Assembly (NCBI GenBank): GCA_030629295.1
Contig: DAOVPH010000062.1
Location: forward strand, 1 to 8,778
Reading direction: 5' to 3'
Length of the DNA stretch: 8,778 nucleotides
DNA from: Candidatus Latescibacterota bacterium
Lineage (GTDB): Bacteria; Latescibacterota; MVCY01
In this document: in pieces, positions 1 through 4,946 of the stretch
Position numbering within the stretch: the first letter of the stretch is position 1
Layout: each line of letters opens with the position of its first letter
Translations under genes and position numbers: made by a program
The notes under the pieces: model-generated
The model's database searches: none
Told to the model about the DNA's origin: nothing
The model's input: the letters and a program-made list of their open reading frames with translations, nothing else

Positions 1-12
1 GAAAAACCCGAG

Positions 13-1533
13 ATGAAACAAAGGGCATCGGAGATTAAGAATTATGCGATCGTCGCTTTTATTGCGGTCTTGTTCACTTTCGTAGGGATAATCATCGCTT
101 CCGGACTGGGGAGAACGCCTGTAGTCCACACTGAACCTTCTGCAGAGGAAGGGATACTACAGGAGACCGCCGTAGCCACCAGCCAAAGCCCCTTCGGGTT
201 GGCCATCCAAAGAGTGGGACCTACTGTGGTTTCAATCACTGCTCAAAAGGTGGTAAGGGTGAGAATCCCCGATTTTCCCTTTGAGTTCAAAGGCCCGTGG
301 GAGAACTTCTTCCGACCCTTCCGTGATCAGGAATTTAAGAAGGAGAGAAAACAACATCAGAAAACTCTCGGCTCGGGATTTATTGTGGACAAAGAGGGAC
401 ATATCTTGACTAATAATCATGTGATCGCTGGGGCCGAAGGGATTTCAGTTAAGTTGTCTGACGAAAGGGAATTCAAGGCAGAAGTCATCGGAACAGACCC
501 GGAAACGGATGTGGCGCTGATTAAACTGAGAATGGACGAAGAGATCCCTGACCATGAGATAGCGAAATTAGGTGATTCCGATAAGATCGAGGTCGGCGAC
601 TGGGTGGTGGCGCTGGGGAATCCTCTGGGACTTGAAAGAACGGCCACACACGGAATAGTGAGTGCGAAAGGGCGATCTGGTCTTTCGTTTCAGGGCGGAG
701 CACCCAGTTACCAGGATTTCATCCAAACGGATGCTGCTATTAACTATGGCAACAGTGGCGGCCCCTTGGTGAATACTAAGGGAGAAGTGATCGGCATCAA
801 CACCGCTATCACCGGGAATGTGCAGGGGCAGAATTTCGGTTTCACCATACCCATCAATATGGTCCACAGGGTGATGGAACAGCTTATGGTCAAGGGTAAA
901 GTGGTGCGGGGCTATTTGGGTATGACGCCTAATGAGATAACCTCTGATCTGGCAAAGGCAATAGGGCTTTCTGCCACTGAAGGTGTTCTGGTAGCCACAG
1001 TCGAACCTGACACGCCGGCAGACAAAGGGAGACTGAAGGTAGGAGATGTCATTATCCGGTTTGCTGGGAAGAAGATAAAAACTGTTAAGCAGTTCCGGAT
1101 GCTGGTCGCCAACCATGCACCGGGGGAGAAGGTGAAGATGACGGTCATCCGTGACGGCAAAAAGAAGGAGCTCAGCTTTACCCTGAGCGATCGGGCGCAA
1201 TATCTGAAGTTGGCGACTGGTGAGTCGGAAGCTGAAGAAACCCAGGCCTGGATGGGGATGGAAGTGGCCAGTGTCAAAAGCGATGTTGCCCGCTCAATGG
1301 GAATAAAAGAGAAAACCGGGGCGGTGGTCATCGGGGTAGAAGACGGCAGTCCTGCCGAAGAGAAAGGAATAAGGCCGGGGGATGTCATCCTTCAGGTAGG
1401 TCACCATCAGATTAAGGATTTAGAAGATTATCAACAAGCTGTCCGGAAGCTGAAAGGCAGTGAAAAACCTATTCTGTTCTTGATAAAGCGAGGCACATGG
1501 ACCCGTTTCATTGCACTCGAAGAAGAACAATAA
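13..1533 (+). CDS. degP: Do/HtrA-family periplasmic serine protease, two PDZ domains
   Basis: This is an envelope serine protease that degrades or holds misfolded exported proteins. At 506 aa it has the length usual for the DegP/MucD group. Residues 11-31 form one hydrophobic segment behind a basic N-terminus, which is a signal peptide or signal anchor; I see no clear AXA cleavage site. The trypsin-like domain spans about 60-290, with the triad visible as His136 (TNNHV), Asp166 (TDVALI) and Ser248 (GNSGGP). The stretch at 82-117, rich in Phe, Pro and charge, sits where the family's LA loop lies. PDZ1 covers about 298-392 and PDZ2 about 413-498. All key residues are intact, so it should be an active protease. 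The reading frame stays open to the window edge and only 12 bases precede this ATG, with no obvious Shine-Dalgarno. The start is chosen because it places the basic residues just before the membrane segment. degQ or mucD would be equally fair names. Confidence 0.95.
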   Translation: MKQRASEIKNYAIVAFIAVLFTFVGIIIASGLGRTPVVHTEPSAEEGILQETAVATSQSPFGLAIQRVGPTVVSITAQKVVRVRIPDFPFEFKGPWENFFRPFRDQEFKKERKQHQKTLGSGFIVDKEGHILTNNHVIAGAEGISVKLSDEREFKAEVIGTDPETDVALIKLRMDEEIPDHEIAKLGDSDKIEVGDWVVALGNPLGLERTATHGIVSAKGRSGLSFQGGAPSYQDFIQTDAAINYGNSGGPLVNTKGEVIGINTAITGNVQGQNFGFTIPINMVHRVMEQLMVKGKVVRGYLGMTPNEITSDLAKAIGLSATEGVLVATVEPDTPADKGRLKVGDVIIRFAGKKIKTVKQFRMLVANHAPGEKVKMTVIRDGKKKELSFTLSDRAQYLKLATGESEAEETQAWMGMEVASVKSDVARSMGIKEKTGAVVIGVEDGSPAEEKGIRPGDVILQVGHHQIKDLEDYQQAVRKLKGSEKPILFLIKRGTWTRFIALEEEQ

Positions 1534-1630
1534 ACCTCGATGAGATAGATAATTATGAAATCTATTTGCATCTATCTAAATCAATGCTGTCTTTAATCTG
1601 TCTAAATCAATAAAGAGGAGTGAGATAAGG
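1534..1630 (+). repeat. Leader of the sigma factor gene with 26-bp-spaced direct repeats and an inverted repeat
   Basis: This 97-bp A/T-rich gap holds an 11-bp direct repeat, TCTAAATCAAT, at 1575-1585 and 1601-1611. Extended leftward it matches at 15 of 16 positions (1570-1585 against 1596-1611). An 8-bp inverted repeat, AGATAGAT (1543-1550) and ATCTATCT (1570-1577), overlaps the first copy. TTTAAT at 1592-1597 could be a -10 box, with TTGCAT at 1567-1572 as a poor -35 at 19-bp spacing; this promoter call is weak. There is no GC-rich terminator after the protease gene, so read-through from it is possible. The purine-rich AAAGAGGAG at 1612-1620 is the likely ribosome binding site for the GTG start at 1631. 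Confidence 0.5.
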
Positions 1631-2488
1631 GTGTCTAAGCTGATAAAAAAACCGTATGTAACTGAAGATCGCTCTTTGGAGCAGTATTTGCAAGAAATCG
1701 GTAAAATTGACCTATTAAAACCGAAAGAGGAGGTACAACTGGCTAAAAGAGTCAGAGCCGGAGACGAGGAGGCTTTAAAGCAATTAGCCCAGGCAAACCT
1801 GCGCTTTGTGGTTAGCGTAGCTAAGCAGTATCAAAATCAGGGATTACCTTTAAGCGATCTTATCAATGAAGGTAATGTGGGACTGATCAAGGCCGCAAAG
1901 AGGTTTGATGAAACCAGAGGTTACAAATTCATCTCTTATGCTGTCTGGTGGATCAAGCAGGCTATTCTACAAGCCCTGGCCGAGCAGTCCAGAATAGTTC
2001 GGCTGCCACTAAACCGAGTGGGGGCTCTGCACAAGATCGGAAGGGCCTCCTCAGAACTGGAACAGGAGTTTGGCAGAGAGCCAAGTGCCGATGAGATTGC
2101 TGATGAGCTGGATATGACTGAGCATGAGGTTATGGACACACTTAAGATCTCCAGCCGCCACCTCTCTCTGGACGCTCCCTTCAGTGAAGGGGAAGATAAC
2201 AGCCTCCTGGATGTTCTCTCAGATGGGATTCAGCCATTGCCCGATGAAAATCTGATGACCAACGCTCTCAAGGAGGATATCAGAAGGGCACTTGACACTT
2301 TGAGCAAACGGGAAGCCAAGGTCATAAGCCTTTATTTCGGCCTGGATGGAAAACAGGCGCTTACCTTAGAGGAGATAGGAGTGAGATTTAAACTGACCAG
2401 GGAAAGAGTTCGTCAGATTAAGGAAAAGGCTATACGACGCCTAAGACATGCCTCCCGAAGTCGCCTTCTTAGAACTTACCTCCACTAA
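1631..2488 (+). CDS. rpoD: Principal-type RNA polymerase sigma factor (sigma-70, short RpoD/SigA form)
   Basis: This sigma-70 subunit directs core RNA polymerase to -10/-35 promoters. At 285 aa it lacks region 1.1 and the non-conserved region. Region 1.2 lies at about 14-45 (SLEQYLQEIGKIDLL). Region 2 lies at about 50-120, including NLRFVVSVAKQY, DLINEGNVGLIKA and the -10-reading and melting segment FISYAVWWIKQAILQAL (100-116). Region 3 is about 117-195. Region 4 has SKREAKVISLYFGL (225-238) and the -35-reading helix-turn-helix at 244-272 (LTLEEIG...LTRERVRQIKEKAIRRLR). This architecture is typical of the housekeeping sigma of Bacteroidetes/Chlorobi-like lineages. It may instead be a group 2 paralogue if the genome also has a longer RpoD. 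The GTG start is preceded at a 10-base spacing by AAAGAGGAG, and the protein begins like its relatives. The -10 and -35 sequences ahead of eda are the kind this factor would read. Confidence 0.95.
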   Translation: MSKLIKKPYVTEDRSLEQYLQEIGKIDLLKPKEEVQLAKRVRAGDEEALKQLAQANLRFVVSVAKQYQNQGLPLSDLINEGNVGLIKAAKRFDETRGYKFISYAVWWIKQAILQALAEQSRIVRLPLNRVGALHKIGRASSELEQEFGREPSADEIADELDMTEHEVMDTLKISSRHLSLDAPFSEGEDNSLLDVLSDGIQPLPDENLMTNALKEDIRRALDTLSKREAKVISLYFGLDGKQALTLEEIGVRFKLTRERVRQIKEKAIRRLRHASRSRLLRTYLH

Positions 2489-2546
2489 ATCCTCGTTATC
2501 TTTTGGCAACAACCGTTGTGAAATAAAGGATTGCAGGCACATATTC

Positions 2547-2604
2547 GTAGGGGCAGACCTATGTGTCTGCCCAGATTTAGGCGCACATACAGGTGCGCCC
2601 CTAC
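2547..2604. repeat. Compound palindromic element: two hairpins inside GTAGGGGC/GCCCCTAC ends
   Basis: The 58-bp unit is bounded by a perfect 8-bp inverted repeat, GTAGGGGC (2547-2554) and GCCCCTAC (2597-2604). Inside are two GC-rich hairpins. The first pairs GGGCAGAC (2551-2558) with GTCTGCCC (2565-2572) around a 6-base loop. The second pairs GGCGCAC (2580-2586) with GTGCGCC (2593-2599) around another 6-base loop. The two stems differ in sequence, so this resembles two REP-type palindromic units facing each other, as in a BIME. No target-site duplication is evident in the flanks. From memory, GTAGGGGC-ended palindromes are dispersed in many uncultivated bacterial genomes. Being 58 bp past the sigma gene stop, it could also end or stabilise that transcript. 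Confidence 0.75.
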
Positions 2605-2721
2605 TGGCATGAGCGCTGATTTGGCAGGATTCTTGTCTGCCAGCAAATAGCACCAAAGGTTAGTATTTTGGCATCGGCCAAATTAGAAAATCTAATATTC
2701 AATCAAAATGAAAAAAAACCC
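2605..2721. other. A/T-rich non-coding stretch with three small dyads upstream of the eda promoter
   Basis: No credible gene lies here. Three dyads can be read: TGGCAG (2622-2627) with CTGCCA (2637-2642); TTTGGC (2667-2672) with GCCAAA (2677-2682) around the loop ATCG; and ATTAGA (2682-2687) with TCTAAT (2691-2696) around AAA. The last two abut and lie 26-55 bp upstream of the -35 box. An A-rich run (2704-2718) just before the -35 could act as an UP element. The dyads could be operator half-sites or parts of the sigma gene's 3' end. None has the GC stem plus U-run of a clear terminator. Confidence 0.35.
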
Positions 2722-2750
2722 TTGACAATATTTCTCAGAAACTGTATTTT
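2722..2750 (+). promoter_or_regulatory. Sigma-70-type promoter of eda-ssb
   Basis: A perfect -35 box, TTGACA (2722-2727), is followed after 17 bp by TATTTT (2745-2750), which matches the -10 consensus at four of six positions. An A-rich tract sits upstream. Transcription should begin near 2757, giving a leader of about 39 bases. That leader carries GGGAGG (2785-2790), five bases before the eda ATG, as ribosome binding site. It is the best promoter in the window. Confidence 0.7.
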
Positions 2751-2795
2751 ATTAGAAGCTGAATTTTCAACATTCTTACCTGGTGGGAGGGTGGT

Positions 2796-3437
2796 ATGGA
2801 TAAGGTATTAGAGACAATTCTCACTACGGGAGTGGTAGCGGTGCTGCGGGCAAAGTCCTCTGCTGAGCTGATGAATGTCGCCCAGGCTCTCTCAGACGGC
2901 GGAGTAAAAGCTATTGAGGTGACAATGACCACTCCCGGAGCACTTAAGGTGATCGAAGGAGTTTCTGAACATATGGTTGGTGAAGTGACAGTGGGAGTCG
3001 GTTCGGTTCTGGATGCGGAGACAGCCAGAGCAGCTATACTTGCCGGGGCTCAGTTTGTGGTAGGGCCTGTGCTCAACGAAGAGGTGCTCCGGCTTTGCAA
3101 GCGATACAGCAAGGTTGTCTGTCCAGGGGCATTCACTCCCACGGAGATACTCAGGGCATGGGAACTGGGAGCGGATATAGTGAAGGTTTTCCCTGCCACT
3201 GCCTTGGGTCCGAAATATTTCCGGGATGTGTTAGCACCGTTGCCCCAGGTAAGGCTCCTGCCTACCGGGGGAGTGAGTGTAGAAAATGTTGCTGATTTCA
3301 TCCATGCCGGTGCCTGTGCTGTAGCCGCTGGGAGCTGCTTAGTGGATAAAAAAGCTGTAGCTACGAAAAAATGGGGGGTAATTACCGAAACGGCTAAAAG
3401 GATGATTGCCGAGGTGAAAAGGGGACGGGAAGGGTGA
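2796..3437 (+). CDS. eda: 2-keto-3-deoxy-6-phosphogluconate / 4-hydroxy-2-oxoglutarate aldolase
   Basis: This cytoplasmic class I aldolase splits 2-keto-3-deoxy-6-phosphogluconate into pyruvate and glyceraldehyde-3-phosphate. That is the last step of the Entner-Doudoroff route and of the breakdown of uronic and aldonic acids. At 213 aa it is a single beta/alpha barrel of normal family length. The Schiff-base lysine is Lys130 (ADIVKVFPA) and the general acid/base is Glu41 (IEVTMTTPG). Arg18 (AVLR), the PGAFTPTE strand (110-117) and the phosphate loop PTGGV (156-160) with AGS (178-180) are all present. It has its own promoter and ribosome binding site, and ssb follows after 36 bp with no terminator between, so the two are probably co-transcribed. 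No dehydratase (edd) or KDG kinase is in view. It could therefore serve either a full Entner-Doudoroff pathway or only KDG salvage, and specificity for the galactonate analogue cannot be excluded from sequence. Confidence 0.93.
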   Translation: MDKVLETILTTGVVAVLRAKSSAELMNVAQALSDGGVKAIEVTMTTPGALKVIEGVSEHMVGEVTVGVGSVLDAETARAAILAGAQFVVGPVLNEEVLRLCKRYSKVVCPGAFTPTEILRAWELGADIVKVFPATALGPKYFRDVLAPLPQVRLLPTGGVSVENVADFIHAGACAVAAGSCLVDKKAVATKKWGVITETAKRMIAEVKRGREG

Positions 3438-3460
3438 ATAAATATTGAACCTCTAAAATT

Positions 3461-3468
3461 AAGGAGGT
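3461..3468 (+). promoter_or_regulatory. Strong ribosome binding site of ssb
   Basis: AAGGAGGT is a full anti-16S match placed five bases before the ssb ATG at 3474. It fixes that start and predicts high expression, as expected for a stoichiometric DNA-binding protein. Confidence 0.85.
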
Positions 3469-3473
3469 AGTAG

Positions 3474-3893
3474 ATGGCAAGGGGAAGTGTAAACAAAGTT
3501 ATCCTTATTGGGCATTTAGGAGCAGACCCAGAGTTAAAATACACCCCCGGTGGCAGGGCAGTCGCTAATTTTAACATGGCGACTACTGATGCTTGGACAG
3601 ACAAAAGCAGCGGTGAGAAAAAAGAGAAAACAGAGTGGCACCGCATCGTCGTCTGGGACAAACAGGCAGAGATATGTGGGGAGTATCTGAAAAAAGGCAG
3701 CCATGTCTACATTGAAGGCAGACTTCAAACCAGGTCCTGGGAAGACAAGAACGGTATGAAGAGGTACACCACTGAGATCGTAGCCCAACGGATGCAGATG
3801 TTAGGTGCCAAAGGAACTGCTCCCGCTGAAGTTGAAGCTCCTCCTGCTGAGGAAGAAGCACCAGAGGGAGAGAAAGAAAACCTGCCTTTCTAA
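3474..3893 (+). CDS. ssb: Single-stranded DNA-binding protein
   Basis: This protein coats single-stranded DNA during replication, recombination and repair, and recruits partner proteins through its C-terminal tip. At 139 aa it has an OB fold over about residues 1-110, with the family signatures VNKVILIGHLGADPELKYT, VANFNMATTDAW, TEWHRIVVWDKQAE and YLKKGSHVYIEGRLQTRSW. It is followed by a short Ala/Pro/Glu-rich linker (about 114-133) and the tip ENLPF. The terminal Pro-Phe needed for partner binding is kept, but the usual run of aspartates (DDDIPF) is replaced by spread-out glutamates with a lysine and an asparagine. It lies downstream of eda and upstream of a strong terminator. It is not next to rpsF/rpsR, which is the common ssb neighbourhood in many bacteria. 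Confidence 0.95.
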   Translation: MARGSVNKVILIGHLGADPELKYTPGGRAVANFNMATTDAWTDKSSGEKKEKTEWHRIVVWDKQAEICGEYLKKGSHVYIEGRLQTRSWEDKNGMKRYTTEIVAQRMQMLGAKGTAPAEVEAPPAEEEAPEGEKENLPF

Positions 3894-3913
3894 ACCTTCG
3901 AGGAGTTCAAGCG

Positions 3914-3950
3914 AAAAACGGGGATAGACACGGTGTCTTTCCCCGTTTTT
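3914..3950 (+). terminator. Hairpin terminator after ssb (attenuator-like position before pfkA)
   Basis: The left arm 3914-3930 and right arm 3934-3950 pair along 17 positions with a single T-T mismatch (3925/3939). The outer 11 bp pair AAAAACGGGGA with TCCCCGTTTTT, the inner 5 bp pair AGACA with TGTCT, and the loop is CGG. The descending arm ends in five Ts, giving the classic GC stem plus U-run. The symmetric A-run would let it work on the other strand too, but no minus-strand gene ends here. It starts 20 bp after the ssb stop and ends 27 bp before the pfkA ATG at 3978. Confidence 0.85.
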
Positions 3951-3977
3951 GAAACCAGAGAACAAAGAGAGCTGAAA

Positions 3978-4946
3978 ATGGAGAAGATTGGGATATTAAC
4001 CAGCGGAGGTGACTGCTCTGGTATGAATGCAGCTATCCGGGCAGTAGTAAGATGCGCTATATATCACGGCCTGAGCGTAAGCGGGATAAAAAGAGGATTC
4101 GAGGGACTTATCCAGAATCAATTAGTAGAAATGGATCTAAGCAGCGTGGGGGGCATCATCAACCACGGTGGCACTATTCTGGAGACTGCCCGCTGTCCAG
4201 AATTTAAAACAGAAGCAGGGATGAAAAAGGCAGTTGGTACCCTTAAGAAACACAAAATTGAGGGACTGGTGGTCATCGGAGGAGATGGCTCTTTCCGAGG
4301 TGCACACGAGTTGAGCGCTAACTGGGCAGTGCCTACTATCGGAATACCGGCCACTATAGACAACGACATCGCAGGTACAGATTACGCCATCGGATTCGAC
4401 ACCGCGGTAAACACCGCCTTGCAGGCCGTCGATAAGATCAGGGATACTGCCTCTTCCCTCAGGCGGCTTTTCGTAGTGGAAGTAATGGGCAGACAGGCAG
4501 GATTTATAGCCCTGGAGACCGGACTTGCCGGAGGCGCCGAAGAAGTGCTCATTCCCGAAAAAGATACCGATCTGGAGAAGATGTGCAAAAAAATAGTAAA
4601 GGGTTATCAGAGAGGAAAACGCTCAAGCATTATCATCGTAGCCGAGGGAAACGAATCAGGAGGGGCGTTTAAAATAGCCCAACAGATAGGGGATAGAACC
4701 GGTTTTGAAGTGAGGGTTTCTGTGCTCGGTCATCAACAGAGGGGAGGATCGCCTACTGCCTTAGATAGAGTGCTTGCCTCCAGATTGGGAGCCGCTGCTG
4801 TGGAGCAACTGGTTAAAGGTAACACCGATAAGATGGTGGGGATCATCTCCAATCGGGTGGAGGTCTCGAACCTCGACTATGCCTGGAGATTTCAGAAACA
4901 GACAAACTTGAGCCTGCTTAAACTAATCGAAATCCTCTCCATCTGA
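3978..4946 (+). CDS. pfkA: ATP-dependent 6-phosphofructokinase
   Basis: This enzyme phosphorylates fructose-6-phosphate to fructose-1,6-bisphosphate, the committing step of glycolysis. The frame is open from a GTG at 3933, but that codon lies inside the terminator hairpin. The ATG at 3978 gives 322 aa beginning MEKIGILTSGGD, which matches the family's start and its length of about 320 aa. Seen motifs are GGDC at 10-13, Arg72 (ETARCPEF), GGDGS (101-105), TIDND (126-130) with catalytic Asp128, MGR (170-172) and GHQQRGGSPTALDR (251-264). Gly104 in GGDGS and Ala125 before TIDND indicate ATP rather than pyrophosphate as donor, since PPi enzymes carry Asp and Lys there. Effector-site arginines 21 and 25 are present, but the position of E. 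coli Arg54 is Leu54. A weak purine-rich site (AAAGAGAG, 3964-3971) precedes the ATG. Its last 24 bp overlap the opposing exporter gene. Confidence 0.93.
   Translation: MEKIGILTSGGDCSGMNAAIRAVVRCAIYHGLSVSGIKRGFEGLIQNQLVEMDLSSVGGIINHGGTILETARCPEFKTEAGMKKAVGTLKKHKIEGLVVIGGDGSFRGAHELSANWAVPTIGIPATIDNDIAGTDYAIGFDTAVNTALQAVDKIRDTASSLRRLFVVEVMGRQAGFIALETGLAGGAEEVLIPEKDTDLEKMCKKIVKGYQRGKRSSIIIVAEGNESGGAFKIAQQIGDRTGFEVRVSVLGHQQRGGSPTALDRVLASRLGAAAVEQLVKGNTDKMVGIISNRVEVSNLDYAWRFQKQTNLSLLKLIEILSI

Noticed and set aside
568..1200. Minus-strand open frame of 210 codons inside the protease gene
   Set aside because: It lies wholly antisense to a gene with clear catalytic motifs and has no recognisable domain or ribosome binding site, so it is a shadow frame.
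13..1533. Possible upstream start for the protease
   Set aside because: The frame is open to base 1, but the ATG at 13 yields a well-formed basic N-terminus plus hydrophobic segment. An earlier start cannot be excluded but has no support.
2547..2604. Reading the GTAGGGGC palindromes as a CRISPR repeat
   Set aside because: There is a single unit with two unlike stems, no repeated spacing, no spacers and no cas genes.
2441..2656. Minus-strand open frame of 71 codons behind the sigma gene
   Set aside because: Most of it translates the palindromic element and the antisense of the sigma gene 3' end. There is no coding signal.
2667..2682. TTTGGC-ATCG-GCCAAA hairpin as terminator of the sigma gene
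   Set aside because: The stem is only 6 bp with no following U-run, and it lies about 180 bp past the stop. An operator or chance dyad is as likely.
3050..3661. Minus-strand open frame of 203 codons across eda and ssb
   Set aside because: It is antisense to two well-supported genes and their gap, and its product resembles no family.
3933..3977. N-terminal extension of pfkA from the GTG at 3933
   Set aside because: The GTG lies in the terminator hairpin, the added residues (MSFPVFETREQ...) do not belong to the family, and the ATG at 3978 gives the standard length and start.
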